Source of the DNA: Bdellovibrionales bacterium
GTDB lineage: Bacteria > Bdellovibrionota > UBA1018 > CAIMNF01
Direction: 5' to 3'
Assembly: GCA_018266375.1 (NCBI GenBank)
Contig: JAFEAO010000006.1
Location: forward strand, 158,930 to 222,929
DNA: 64,000 bases
The notes beneath the pieces were generated by a model that saw only the letters and a list, made by a program, of their open reading frames with translations, ran no database searches and was not told the DNA's origin. How positions within the stretch are numbered: the first letter of the stretch is position 1; every line of letters begins with the position of its first letter. Positions 1 through 8,354 of the stretch are shown in pieces. The position numbers and the translations under genes are program-made.

Positions 1-1869
1 CTTTAAGAAACAAGTCGACGCATGCCGACCACGACCGATCCGGCCGCGAAGTTGATGCAACTGGGAGAGTCCGAAGCGCTCGGCGTGCTCGATTACCATC
101 ACCGTTGCATTCGGAACGTCGACGCCGACTTCGACCACTGTGGTAGAAACGAGAACTTGCACTTCATTGCGACGGAAGCGTTCCATGATGGCCGCTTTCT
201 CGTTCGCGCTCAGCTTGCCATGGAGAAGTCCGACTTTAAATTCAGGATAAGTTTCGTTTGCCAGCGTCTCGGCGGCACTGACCGCAGAAGTAAGGTGAGT
301 GAAGCCTTCTTCCTCAGAGTCGTTGACGAGAGGGAAGATGTAATAGGCCTGTCGGCCTTCCTGAAGTTGCTTGCGGATAAAATCCGTCATCTTGGCATTC
401 TCGCCCGCGTGCACCAGGTGAGTCTTGATCGGCATGCGGCCCGGTGGGCGATCGCGAATCGTCGAGACGGCGAGATCACCGTAAGCCGTGAGTGCGAGCG
501 TGCGTGGAATCGGAGTCGCCGTCATCACGAGCGTGTGCGGCTGTTGTCCTGTCTGTTCAATAGCCTTCTCTCGAAGTTTGCGACGTTGATCGACGCCGAA
601 GCGATGTTGCTCATCGATGATGACCAGGCCTAAACGCTTGAACTTTACGGGATCCTCGATGAGGGCATGCGTACCCACGATCAAGATTGCCTCGCCGGCA
701 TCAAGGCGCGCTTGAATCACACGCCGTTCGGCCGCCGGTGTTTTACCTACGAGCATTTTTACCGGTGCCGTCGCGCCGAAGAATTTTAAGATATTGTTGT
801 AGTGTTGTTCGGCCAGGATCTCGGTCGGAGCCATGAGCGCTACCTGAAATCCTTGATCCATCGCCGCGAAACTCGTGAGGAGAGCGACAGCTGTTTTGCC
901 CGCGCCAACGTCTCCTTGAAGCAAGCGATTCATCGGGTGGGGCTGGGTGAGATCGGTAAAGATGTCTTTGAGCGACTGGTCTTGGCCTGCGGTGAGCGTA
1001 TAAGGAAGTTTCTTCTTGGCGCCGGCGAGCGAGGCCGCGAGTTTCTTCGCATCCAGGGTCGGGCCCTTTTCTTTTTCGTGATTCAGCTTCTGACGGATGA
1101 CATGATACTCGAACTTAAAAAATTCTTCGTAAATTAGGCGCTGGTGCGCCGGCGAGCGGAAGTTCGCGAATGCGCCGGTTTCATCCTTCGAGTAGTTCTC
1201 GCTCGGAAAATGGATTTCGCGGATCGCAGTGCCGATGTTCGGCAGTCGATGCTTGACGAGCGCCCAGGAAGGCAGCTCTTCATTAAGCGCGTCAACTCCT
1301 AGGTGGATAGCGGAGTCGAGGATTCGGCGCAAAGTCTTGGTCGGTATCCCTTCGATCTCGGTGTAGACCGGAACGATACGGCCGACGTGAAGATCGTCTC
1401 CGGTGTCGAACTGAATTTCCGGATGAACCATTTCACGGCCGGATGAACCGAAGACTTTGATTTGCCCGATGGCGATGAACGGAGTACCGGATTCGAATTT
1501 TTTATCGAAGCCTTTAAAAAAACGGAACCACTTGAGCGAGATCCACTGGTTCTCTTTGTCGGTCGCTTTTACCTCGAGAAGTTTCGAGAACCGACCGCGC
1601 AATGGGCGCATGAAAGTTTGCTTCGCGGTAAGTTCGATTGAGACCGTGCTGCCGGGCTCGGCTGTGCGGAGCAAAGACATCTGGGAGCGATCTTCGTACT
1701 TTCGCGGGAAGAAGTAGAGCATGTCGCGCACGTTACGGATGTCGCGTTGATTGAAGACGACTGACAGACGGGGTCCGACGCCTTTTAAAAATTGGACTGG
1801 CGTATCCAGCGGGTTGTCACTGCGTGGAGGTGTTGAAGTGGTTTTAGACGTATTTGACTTCGATAACAC
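1..1869 (-). CDS. recG: ATP-dependent DNA helicase RecG (C-terminus cut by window edge)
   Basis: RecG is a superfamily 2 helicase that remodels stalled replication forks and Holliday junctions. The minus-strand frame is open from position 1 to about 1869 (623 codons). It shows the N-terminal wedge region (VGPRLSVVFNQRDI, then LYFFPRKYEDRS), Walker A GDVGAGKTAVA, MAPTEILAEQHY, the DEQH box in VIIDEQHRFGVDQR, MTATPIPRTLA, and a helicase C part ending GRIGRGRHAS. Family length is about 690 residues, so roughly 70 are missing. The start is not obvious: a GTG at 1869, inside the end of greA, is the first in-frame start after a stop and gives a short N-terminal leader, while the conserved region begins near 1810. 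Overlap with greA implies co-transcription. Confidence 0.93.
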   Translation of the reverse strand, partial: MLSKSNTSKTTSTPPRSDNPLDTPVQFLKGVGPRLSVVFNQRDIRNVRDMLYFFPRKYEDRSQMSLLRTAEPGSTVSIELTAKQTFMRPLRGRFSKLLEVKATDKENQWISLKWFRFFKGFDKKFESGTPFIAIGQIKVFGSSGREMVHPEIQFDTGDDLHVGRIVPVYTEIEGIPTKTLRRILDSAIHLGVDALNEELPSWALVKHRLPNIGTAIREIHFPSENYSKDETGAFANFRSPAHQRLIYEEFFKFEYHVIRQKLNHEKEKGPTLDAKKLAASLAGAKKKLPYTLTAGQDQSLKDIFTDLTQPHPMNRLLQGDVGAGKTAVALLTSFAAMDQGFQVALMAPTEILAEQHYNNILKFFGATAPVKMLVGKTPAAERRVIQARLDAGEAILIVGTHALIEDPVKFKRLGLVIIDEQHRFGVDQRRKLREKAIEQTGQQPHTLVMTATPIPRTLALTAYGDLAVSTIRDRPPGRMPIKTHLVHAGENAKMTDFIRKQLQEGRQAYYIFPLVNDSEEEGFTHLTSAVSAAETLANETYPEFKVGLLHGKLSANEKAAIMERFRRNEVQVLVSTTVVEVGVDVPNATVMVIEHAERFGLSQLHQLRGRIGRGRHASTCFLK

Positions 1870-2323
1870 TGTAAACGATTTTGCCTTTCGGCGCGTTCAC
1901 TTCGACCTCGTCGCCTTCTTTTTTTCCGATCAAAGAGCGGGCAACGGGAGAGGTAATGCTGATTTTGTTTTTCTTGATGTCGGCTTCGTCCACACCGACG
2001 ATTTGGTAAGTGATTTTTTCGCCGGTCTCATCGGCTTCGAGTTTTACGGTCGCGCCGAAAACGATTTTGTCGGTCTCGATCGTCGCAGGATCGATGATCT
2101 GAGCGCGCGCGATTTTTGAATTGATTTCTTGAACGCGACCTTCGATGAAACCTTGGCGTTCTTTAGCGGCTGAGTAGTCGGCATTCTCCGAAAGATCCCC
2201 GAGAGAGCGTGCCCATTCGATGAGCGCGACGACTTTAGGTCGTTCTACCATCGTTAAATTTTTAAGTTCTTCGTCGAGCAACCGTTTGCCTTCAACGGTC
2301 ATCGGGACTTTATCGTCAGCCAT
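1844..2323 (-). CDS. greA: Transcription elongation factor GreA
   Basis: GreA enters the secondary channel of RNA polymerase and stimulates cleavage of backtracked transcripts. The product starts MADDKVPMTVEGKRLLDEEL, has the N-terminal coiled coil with the acidic tip (SENADYSAAKERQ) and the C-terminal FKBP-like domain ending in ISPVARSLIGKKEGDEVEV-type sequence, about 159 residues as usual for the family. An upstream in-frame ATG (2344) and TTG (2350) would add up to nine residues, but MADDKVPMT matches the family N-terminus. No Shine-Dalgarno sequence precedes any of these starts; the mRNA instead reads CCTCCTCCATATAT before the ATG. recG follows directly and overlaps it. Confidence 0.95.
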   Translation of the reverse strand: MADDKVPMTVEGKRLLDEELKNLTMVERPKVVALIEWARSLGDLSENADYSAAKERQGFIEGRVQEINSKIARAQIIDPATIETDKIVFGATVKLEADETGEKITYQIVGVDEADIKKNKISITSPVARSLIGKKEGDEVEVNAPKGKIVYSVIEVKYV

Positions 2324-2411
2324 ATATATGGAGGAGGCTAGCATGGGCAAGGACGCAAAATAAAGGGGAAAGGGGGCAATCCCCGATTAACGAGGTTGGG
2401 TATAGAAGGAG

Positions 2412-2942
2412 CTATTGAACGTAGATATTGTCGATTCCGATCGGCTTCGAACAGACGACAAAGTTTTTCATGCGCGGTTCGACTCGGACAAGCGTGACCT
2501 TCTTGTTGTTTGCCGGAGTCGAAACTTTGCATGCGTTATATTGCGAATCGCATTCGATTTTCAATCTGAGCGTGAGATGAGGATCGGTGGTGAGCGCGTT
2601 TTCAGAATAGGTCAATGTTAGAGTCGATCCGTCGAACTTGATCAATGCAGCGTTGAAACCACCGTCGCCCATGAGCACCTGATTCGACTTTAAATTCTCG
2701 ATCGGGAAGCGTTTGTCCCGATTTTCTTTCTTTTTCGCGCTCGGATCGTAAAAGTAAACCTCGTCTATGGTTTTAGATGGAGTCAGCGTGAAACCGATCT
2801 CGGCGACCTTGCCGAGATCGTTGGTGAAGTAGACGCCGAGAAGTTTGAGATGCGTGGTTTCCGCGAGGGATTTTTGCTGAGATTGGGCGTTTGCGCCAGT
2901 GAAAGAAACCAGGCTCAGTAGGAAAATTGTTAAATGAATCAT
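2412..2942 (-). CDS. Secreted protein of unknown function
   Basis: About 176 residues with a clear signal peptide (MIHLTIFLLSLVSFTGANAQ, cleavage after ANA). The mature part looks beta-rich with a pair of cysteines (IECDSQYNAC) and another near the C-terminus (VVCSKPIG). I do not recognise the family. The frame extends upstream to 3005, but the ATG at 2942 has a GAGG nine bases before it and gives a normal signal peptide, so it is preferred. It lies between greA and a small zinc-ribbon gene on the same strand, and may be transcribed alone. Confidence 0.75.
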   Translation of the reverse strand: MIHLTIFLLSLVSFTGANAQSQQKSLAETTHLKLLGVYFTNDLGKVAEIGFTLTPSKTIDEVYFYDPSAKKKENRDKRFPIENLKSNQVLMGDGGFNAALIKFDGSTLTLTYSENALTTDPHLTLRLKIECDSQYNACKVSTPANNKKVTLVRVEPRMKNFVVCSKPIGIDNIYVQ

Positions 2943-3016
2943 GTTTAGTGGCCTCATGCTCCGCATGCAGTTACCGAGATTACAAAAGTTGACTAAAAAA
3001 GTCAATAATTAAATGC

Positions 3017-3298
3017 CTATTTTTTCTTAAATAATGCGTCTGCAGCGGCTTTTAACGCATCCGCAGATTTGGCCGAACCTCCGGCACGGCCAGACGGTTT
3101 GAAGTAATCGCAGAAGTTGGCTTTTTCTTTTTCGACCACGCGATCCGCGCTCGATTCGCGGCACATATTATTGTACGCGGTATCGTAGTGCTCGCAGTTT
3201 TTGCACGCATGAGTATCGCGCTTGCAAGATTCGCAGGTGTCCTGGCGATGAAAATTATTGGCGTTGATGGGCTTTCCGCAATTCCAACATCCTGTCAT
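3017..3298 (-). CDS. Small cysteine-rich zinc-ribbon protein
   Basis: 93 residues. It opens with CWNCGKP, then DTCESCKRDTHACKNCEHYD and MCRESSADRVVEKEKANFCDYF, giving nine cysteines in CxxC-type pairs, as expected for two zinc ribbons or an iron-sulfur site. The C-terminal third is Ala/Lys-rich and likely flexible. Similar short proteins with a CKNC...NFCDYF core are common in delta-proteobacteria and have no assigned function. A GGAG inside the last codons of the preceding gene serves as its ribosome site, and the ATG lies just past that gene's stop, so the two are probably translated from one mRNA. Confidence 0.8.
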   Translation of the reverse strand: MTGCWNCGKPINANNFHRQDTCESCKRDTHACKNCEHYDTAYNNMCRESSADRVVEKEKANFCDYFKPSGRAGGSAKSADALKAAADALFKKK

Positions 3299-3299
3299 G

Positions 3300-3899
3300 T
3301 CAGAAGCTCCAGCCGGTGGTGAACTTCAGTTCGATTCCGTCGTTCGGCTTTTTGGCGTTGTAAGCGTCCACCGCTTTTGGGAGTAGGTACTCATTGGTGC
3401 GAAGGAGCGTGAAGCTGTAAAAAAAACCGCCGGCTGCGATCGCGAGCCCGCCCACTTGAAGCGCGGTGCGGGCTGAGTCGGCGCTGTCTCCACCGATCCA
3501 TCTTGAGATGGGTACTGCCGCGAGCGCAAGCAAAATGCCGACCGTGCCGGTGTAGGCGCTGATCTTACTCTTGGTGCGGTTGGATTGATAATCTTCGAGA
3601 ATGCTATCGGCTTCGGGTACGGACTTCACGAATTCCCGGAGCGTCGAAGCATCTTGCGCTTGAGGTGAGTCGGCTGAGTAAACTTCGCCTTTGTAAACAA
3701 ACGGACGATCGCAACCGAGCGGAGTGATCGATGGAGGTTTTTTCATCGGATCGGGAATTTCGGCCGACGACTTCGTCGTGGTGACCGAAGTCCGCTCGGG
3801 CATTTGTGTACACGGAGCGATTCCGGCCATCGCTTGCGACGGGACCTGCACCGAAAACAAAGTCAAAATCATAATGGATTTTAGGCCGAAACGAAGCAT
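3300..3899 (-). CDS. Exported or membrane protein of unknown function
   Basis: 199 residues. The N-terminus (MLRFGLKSIMILTLFSVQVPSQAMAG) is a signal peptide. Two later hydrophobic segments, about residues 115-135 (TVGILLALAAVPISRWIGG) and 150-170 (VGGLAIAAGGFFYSFTLL), suggest an inner-membrane hairpin. No catalytic motif is visible and I do not recognise the family. It is first in a two-gene unit with the zinc-ribbon gene, whose start is two bases beyond its stop. Confidence 0.7.
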   Translation of the reverse strand: MLRFGLKSIMILTLFSVQVPSQAMAGIAPCTQMPERTSVTTTKSSAEIPDPMKKPPSITPLGCDRPFVYKGEVYSADSPQAQDASTLREFVKSVPEADSILEDYQSNRTKSKISAYTGTVGILLALAAVPISRWIGGDSADSARTALQVGGLAIAAGGFFYSFTLLRTNEYLLPKAVDAYNAKKPNDGIELKFTTGWSF

Positions 3900-3964
3900 G
3901 TTCTCTAAAATTAACGCATAAAAAGAATTAGGGCAGCAACTCTTTTCAGGTGTAAAATAGAGGC

Positions 3965-4690
3965 ATGAAGACCCTCAATTTTTTCGCGATTTTAGGCGTA
4001 GCGTTATTGACGAGTTTTACTTCTGTTCCCGCGATGGCTCAGTCCGTTGGCGGAGGCTCTTCAGGTGGTGGTTACCTCGGATTTATGAGTTACAAGACGT
4101 CGGCAAAGAAAGCGACCCGATGGTCATTGAACGAGTGGCTCGAGACAAAGTCGCGTATGAAGTGGTCTGACATGTGGCTTTCTTTTCATTCCCCATCGCC
4201 TTACGAATTCTTTTTGCTCGGAGGTTATGCGCCGACGACGGGGAAGTGGATGTATGGTGTGGGAGCGTACGCGCAAGCCGTGGGCCTCGAGTTTGATCAA
4301 GAAACGGTTTTGGATCCTGCATGGAACGCGCGGATCAATTTGCGCATCCTCGGGGTAAACGTTCAGAACACCAACTTCACGATGTTTGCCGGGATACGCG
4401 GCCGTTCGAATCCGGATAGCTTTCGCCAGGGGTACTGGGGGCCAAGCCTCACGCTCTATCTGACACATTTATTCGGTGTTTATGGCCAGTACCGGTCTTA
4501 TTTTAGCTCGACTCCAACGTCAGCGGGTTCGGTAGGCGGTCATCGGTTTGAAGCAGGTCCATTTATTGATTTCGGCGCGCTCCGTGTGTATGGATACTAT
4601 CTGTACGAAACCGAATCCGCGGATTCTCCGGTAGCGGGATATTCGACGAATATCAACTATTGGAACATCGGCGCACAACTGTTCTTCTAA
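3965..4690 (+). CDS. Predicted outer-membrane beta-barrel protein
   Basis: 241 residues with a signal peptide (MKTLNFFAILGVALLTSFTSVPAMAQ). The mature part alternates short aromatic/Gly beta-strand-like stretches (WMYGVGAYAQAVGLEF, ARINLRILGVNVQN, LTLYLTHLFGVYGQYRSYF) and ends in NIGAQLFF, a terminal-aromatic signature expected for BAM-inserted barrels. About 8-10 strands would fit the length. No functional motif is recognised. It sits divergently from the 3300-3899 unit and is followed within 13 bases by the YkgJ-like gene, so it may head an operon that includes the lipid A acyltransferase. Confidence 0.75.
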   Translation: MKTLNFFAILGVALLTSFTSVPAMAQSVGGGSSGGGYLGFMSYKTSAKKATRWSLNEWLETKSRMKWSDMWLSFHSPSPYEFFLLGGYAPTTGKWMYGVGAYAQAVGLEFDQETVLDPAWNARINLRILGVNVQNTNFTMFAGIRGRSNPDSFRQGYWGPSLTLYLTHLFGVYGQYRSYFSSTPTSAGSVGGHRFEAGPFIDFGALRVYGYYLYETESADSPVAGYSTNINYWNIGAQLFF

Positions 4691-4702
4691 ATAATCGGGA
4701 AT

Positions 4703-5101
4703 ATGAAACCAGACCCTCAACGACCGAGCACTTGGAAACCTTACAAATCGGGAATGTGCGAAGGCTGTTGGGGCGGATGCTGTACATTGCCGCTTGAAGC
4801 AAGCGCCTATGATCTGATCCGGCTCGGACTCACGACCGAAGAAGAAGCCGCGCAGTCACTGAAGAAGCTCGCGAAGCGATTGATGAAAGAAGGCGTCGTC
4901 CGCCAGTTCCAGCAAAGCTCCGGATTGTTTGTCATCGAGCAAAAGTACGGACGCGATTGCGTCTTTTTGGGCGAAGACCGTCTTTGCACGGTTTACGAGA
5001 AGCGCCCCGAAGTGTGCAGGATGTTTCCGAGGATCGGCCCGCGTCCGGGTCACTGTCCGGCGTTTAAAAAGACCGAAGTCAAGAATGGGGCGATGAGGTG
5101 A
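4703..5101 (+). CDS. YkgJ-family cysteine-cluster protein
   Basis: 132 residues with the YkgJ/CxxCxxxCC metal-binding pattern: C19, C22, C26 and C27 in MCEGCWGGCCTLP, then DCVFLGEDRLCTVYEKRPEVCRMFPR and a final HCP. Proteins of this family (PF03692) are predicted to bind zinc or an iron-sulfur cluster, but no reaction is established. The stop codon overlaps the GTG start of the following acyltransferase gene, showing translational coupling. Confidence 0.85.
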   Translation: MKPDPQRPSTWKPYKSGMCEGCWGGCCTLPLEASAYDLIRLGLTTEEEAAQSLKKLAKRLMKEGVVRQFQQSSGLFVIEQKYGRDCVFLGEDRLCTVYEKRPEVCRMFPRIGPRPGHCPAFKKTEVKNGAMR

Positions 5102-6018
5102 AGTACCTGCTCATCGCTTTGATTTATCCGCTCTCGTACTTGCCGATGCCGGTGCTGCATTTTTTTTCATCGTGCCTGCAGTTTTGGGTGTACACGGTGT
5201 GTGGATACCGCAAAAAAGTGGTGCGCGAGAATATTCAGAAAGCTTTTCCCGCGAAGTCGTTCGATGAAATCGTTCGCGTTGAGAAGGCGTTCTATTTGCA
5301 CCTTTGCGATTTGATTTTTGAATCGATCAAGACTTTTACGATCAGCCGTGAGGAATTGAAGCGCCGGTTTGTATTTAAGACTCCGGAAGTGACCGAACGA
5401 CTGGCTTCAAAGAGCTTGACCGGGATCTCCAGCCACTATGGAAACTGGGAGTGGAACGCGCTCGCTCTCGCGATGGAGTTTAAGCAAATCTCTTTTGGTG
5501 TGTATAAACCGCTTAATAGCAAAGTGTGGGATCAGCTCTTCTTTGACTCGCGCTGCCGCTTCGGGATCCGCATGATTCCGATCAAGATGGTGCGCGAGGT
5601 GATGGATACATATTTGAATCAACCGATCATGATGGGGTTACTCTCGGACCAAGCTCCGCACAATTACGAAAAAGCATTTGATGTGACGTTTATGGGGGTG
5701 TCGACTTATGTCACGCCGGGCCCGGCGGTGATCACGGTCCAGCGCAAGTACGCGCCGATCTGGGGCTGGGTTCGGAAGGTGGGACGCTCTCGTTACGAGT
5801 GGGGGCTTGAAGAAATCGAGCTGACCGACATGGCGTTGATCGATGCAGCGAAGGACTTGAAGCAAGTCGACCGGATCTCGCGCGTTCATTCGCTCACTCC
5901 TGAGCAAGCGGCTTACGCTCTCGCGCTCACTCGCGATTTTTCGGCACGTCTCGAACGGGAAATAAAAATGGCCCCAGAGTTTTGGCTCTGGAGCCATCGA
6001 AGATGGAAGTCTCGTTAA
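5098..6018 (+). CDS. LpxL/HtrB-like lipid A acyltransferase
   Basis: 306 residues. Members of this family transfer a secondary acyl chain to lipid A at the inner membrane. The HX4E catalytic motif is H113...E118 in SSHYGNWEW, followed by the GVYKPL block and the SDQAP block typical of the family; the N-terminal 25 residues are a membrane anchor. Length is normal. The start is GTG at 5098, overlapping the stop of the YkgJ-like gene (GTGA), with GGGGCGATGAG upstream. Whether it acts on lauroyl or another chain cannot be read from the sequence. It converges on the Asn-rich lipoprotein gene with only three bases between stops. Confidence 0.85.
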   Translation: MKYLLIALIYPLSYLPMPVLHFFSSCLQFWVYTVCGYRKKVVRENIQKAFPAKSFDEIVRVEKAFYLHLCDLIFESIKTFTISREELKRRFVFKTPEVTERLASKSLTGISSHYGNWEWNALALAMEFKQISFGVYKPLNSKVWDQLFFDSRCRFGIRMIPIKMVREVMDTYLNQPIMMGLLSDQAPHNYEKAFDVTFMGVSTYVTPGPAVITVQRKYAPIWGWVRKVGRSRYEWGLEEIELTDMALIDAAKDLKQVDRISRVHSLTPEQAAYALALTRDFSARLEREIKMAPEFWLWSHRRWKSR

Positions 6019-6021
6019 GAT

Positions 6022-7434
6022 CTAGTTTTCTGCGTTACCAGAAGCGATTTTAGCTTCGCCTTTTTGGTAATCCATTTTGATCATGCAGTGGATACCGTTC
6101 GGGCGCGCCGTGAGAGTGCGGTAACACTTGAGGTTACCACCGGTCACGACGAGGGCGTCGATCTTGGTGTTCGCTTCTTCGCCCAGACCTTCATCAAGTT
6201 GTTGCTTGATTGGAGCTCCGTTTAACTTGATCAACGTGAGGTACAAGTTCTTTGCTGACCATGCATCAGTGTTTTCGGTATCGTACTTTGAAGCGTCTGT
6301 GCTTGCGATGAACAAGCGAGCTTCGGTGTCACCTTTAGTTTTGATGCGCAAGTTTTGAACTTTAGTGTAGTTGCTTGCTGGATATGGATCCGTGCTGGTT
6401 GATTCAGCTGTAGCGACTACGCCTTGGTTTTGGTTGACCGGCATTTTGCCGAAGATATCTTTGTCGTTTGTCGTGAAAACCGCAACGATACAGCCGTAAT
6501 CTTTCTTGAGGCCGATCAATGTCAACTCTTTGTTGCACTCAATGTTTGGACCGCGACGGATATTATCGTTTTTCTTGTCTTTAGAGATCGCTAAACGCTC
6601 GTAAAGAACTCGCGCGTCGTTACCCGAGATCACGAACTCGTGGTAATCTTGGCCGCTCTTGCGCTCCACGATTGCGATTGGATCGCGTTCGTCGATTGGC
6701 TTAAGTGTAACAGCGTTGTTGTTATTAGTGGTATTGTTGTTAGCTGCGTTGTTATCAACGCTATTGTTATTATTGTTAGCCGCATTGTTGTTATTCGCGG
6801 TATTGTTGTCAGCTGCGTTGTTCGTTGTTGGCACTGGGACCGATGTAGTTGGCTTCAAGTAGCCCGCAGCCCCGCTGCCGTCGTCTACAACTGCGTTGTT
6901 GTTAGAAGAGCTGCCAACTACGCCGTTGTTGTCTTCGCGGCGGGTTGTGCTAGTGGTGTTGTTTGCGGCCGCACAATTGGTGCTCTCAACCGCGACCAAA
7001 ATGATTTCTTCGCACTTGCTGTTACAAGACTTAATCACTTTGCCGCGTTTTGCACGTACCCAAGTGGTGCAAGACGATTTTACTTTTGCACGAACACAGG
7101 TGTTATTTGTAATACAGCTTGAGCTCACTACAGAAGCGCAGTTTTGGCGATTCTGCATGAGGTACGAATAAGCCGAAAGTTGGTATTGATATTGTGCCGT
7201 ATTTTGTTGGCAAGCTGGGTTGAACACCGGTTGGTTGTTCAACATCGTTTGCTGCGCCGGAATCGGTTGACCTGGGATCTGACCCAGGATCTGACCGGGA
7301 ATCTGGTTCACGTTATTGGTCGGATAGTAGGTTTGTTGGCCTTGTGGCGCCGGAGTGTACGGTGTTTCAGAGCAGGAACTTAAAAGTCCTGTCGATCCGA
7401 TCAAAGCTACGGCAAGTAGGGTCTTCTTCATCAT
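6022..7434 (-). CDS. Asn-rich lipoprotein of unknown function
   Basis: About 470 residues. It begins MMKKTLLAVALIGSTGLLSSC, a lipoprotein signal with lipobox cysteine at residue 21. A cysteine-dense segment follows (ASVVSSSCITNNTCVRAKVKSSC and CNSKCEEI), then a low-complexity linker made almost wholly of Asn, Ala, Thr and Val (plus-strand positions about 6710-6920), then a globular C-terminal domain of about 210 residues that I do not recognise. AAAGGA lies seven bases before the ATG at 7434; an upstream extension to 7494 would cross the promoter, so it is rejected. The architecture suggests an OM-anchored domain on a flexible stalk. Confidence 0.8.
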   Translation of the reverse strand: MMKKTLLAVALIGSTGLLSSCSETPYTPAPQGQQTYYPTNNVNQIPGQILGQIPGQPIPAQQTMLNNQPVFNPACQQNTAQYQYQLSAYSYLMQNRQNCASVVSSSCITNNTCVRAKVKSSCTTWVRAKRGKVIKSCNSKCEEIILVAVESTNCAAANNTTSTTRREDNNGVVGSSSNNNAVVDDGSGAAGYLKPTTSVPVPTTNNAADNNTANNNNAANNNNNSVDNNAANNNTTNNNNAVTLKPIDERDPIAIVERKSGQDYHEFVISGNDARVLYERLAISKDKKNDNIRRGPNIECNKELTLIGLKKDYGCIVAVFTTNDKDIFGKMPVNQNQGVVATAESTSTDPYPASNYTKVQNLRIKTKGDTEARLFIASTDASKYDTENTDAWSAKNLYLTLIKLNGAPIKQQLDEGLGEEANTKIDALVVTGGNLKCYRTLTARPNGIHCMIKMDYQKGEAKIASGNAEN

Positions 7435-7464
7435 AAAAATTTCCTTTGTGTTAAAGTCCGGCAT

Positions 7465-7494
7465 ATTATACACAAAACATATGTATTTTGTCAA
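7465..7494 (-). promoter_or_regulatory. Strong sigma-70 promoter with a palindromic spacer
   Basis: On the minus strand TTGACA (7494-7489) and TATAAT (7470-7465) are both perfect consensus with an 18-base spacer. The spacer and flank form an inverted repeat, ACAAAA-N8-TTTTGT at 7472-7491, placed like an operator. It drives the Asn-rich lipoprotein gene with a 5' UTR of about 25 bases. Confidence 0.85.
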
Positions 7495-7607
7495 CTATTT
7501 TTTGTGGTGGGTTTTCGGCATCACTCTCAACGAAAACAGTTGCCTCAATTTGCTTGTTTTTGCGCTGATTTGACGTTTGATCGATCGCCTGAATCATTGG
7601 ACGATTT

Positions 7608-8354
7608 TTAGGGCGCAGCCCGAGGGAACCGGCACCGAAAACGCGTTCTCTTGCCGATTTCGCTTTCGACAGTCACCGTCCCCTGATGGCGCTGCATGAT
7701 GTGCTTCACGATGGAGAGGCCCAGGCCCGTTCCGCCCATCTCACGCGAACGGCCTTTGTCCAGGCGGTAAAAACGCTCAAATAACCGATCCAGATTTTTG
7801 CTTGGGATGCCGGGACCATTGTCTTCAACAGTGAGAACGATTTCGTTTCCATCTTCCTCCCAAATAATTTTGACCGTCGAGCTCGGAGGAGAATACTTGA
7901 TCGCGTTCTCGGCCAAGTTAGTCATAACTTGCTCCAGGCGTTTCATGTCGGCACGCACGGTGTCACATCGGATGTCGGAAGTGAGTAGAGTGTTTTTAGC
8001 TTTTGCATGGGGGATCAAGCGTTCGATCACGTGTTCGGTCGCTTCTTTGAGATCGATATCGGCCAAATGGAGTTGATCGGCGCCGGATTCGATCGACGAG
8101 AGATCGAGGAGGTCGTCGATGAGCGAGAGGAGACGGTTTGAGTTCTTCAGGATGATCTTCAGGAACTCGGGCTCGATCTTGCGGCCGTCTTCGATGTCAT
8201 GGATCAACGTCTCGGTATAGCCTTTGATCGCGGTGAGCGGCGTGCGTAGCTCGTGCGAGACGTTGGCAACGAAGTCGATCCGCATCTTCTCCGCTTTTTT
8301 AAGCGCGACGATGACATCCATGGACTCCTGTTGTGACGGCTGCTGCGGGGTCAT
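7608..8354 (-). CDS. Soluble PhoR-like sensor histidine kinase
   Basis: 248 residues. HisKA with the phospho-acceptor H34 in FVANVSHELRTPL, then an HATPase_c domain with N box (TNLAENAIKYSPP), G1 (VEDNGPGIP), F box (RFYRLDKGRSREMGGTG) and G2 (GLGLSIVKHIMQRHQG). This is the catalytic core of the PhoR/WalK type, but only about 30 residues precede HisKA: there is no membrane segment, PAS or HAMP. The signal must come through a partner. Its ATG overlaps the stop of the upstream response regulator gene (ATGA), so the pair is one operon. Confidence 0.9.
   Translation of the reverse strand: MTPQQPSQQESMDVIVALKKAEKMRIDFVANVSHELRTPLTAIKGYTETLIHDIEDGRKIEPEFLKIILKNSNRLLSLIDDLLDLSSIESGADQLHLADIDLKEATEHVIERLIPHAKAKNTLLTSDIRCDTVRADMKRLEQVMTNLAENAIKYSPPSSTVKIIWEEDGNEIVLTVEDNGPGIPSKNLDRLFERFYRLDKGRSREMGGTGLGLSIVKHIMQRHQGTVTVESEIGKRTRFRCRFPRAAP

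Noticed and set aside
6710..6920. Triplet-like repeats that might be read as a microsatellite or CRISPR
   Set aside because: Repeats are in-frame Asn/Ala codons without constant spacers; no CRISPR-like repeat-spacer order exists.
6640..7122. Val/Ile-rich plus-strand frames opposite the Asn-rich lipoprotein gene
   Set aside because: The hydrophobic runs are reverse complements of Asn/Ala/Thr codons, not real membrane proteins.
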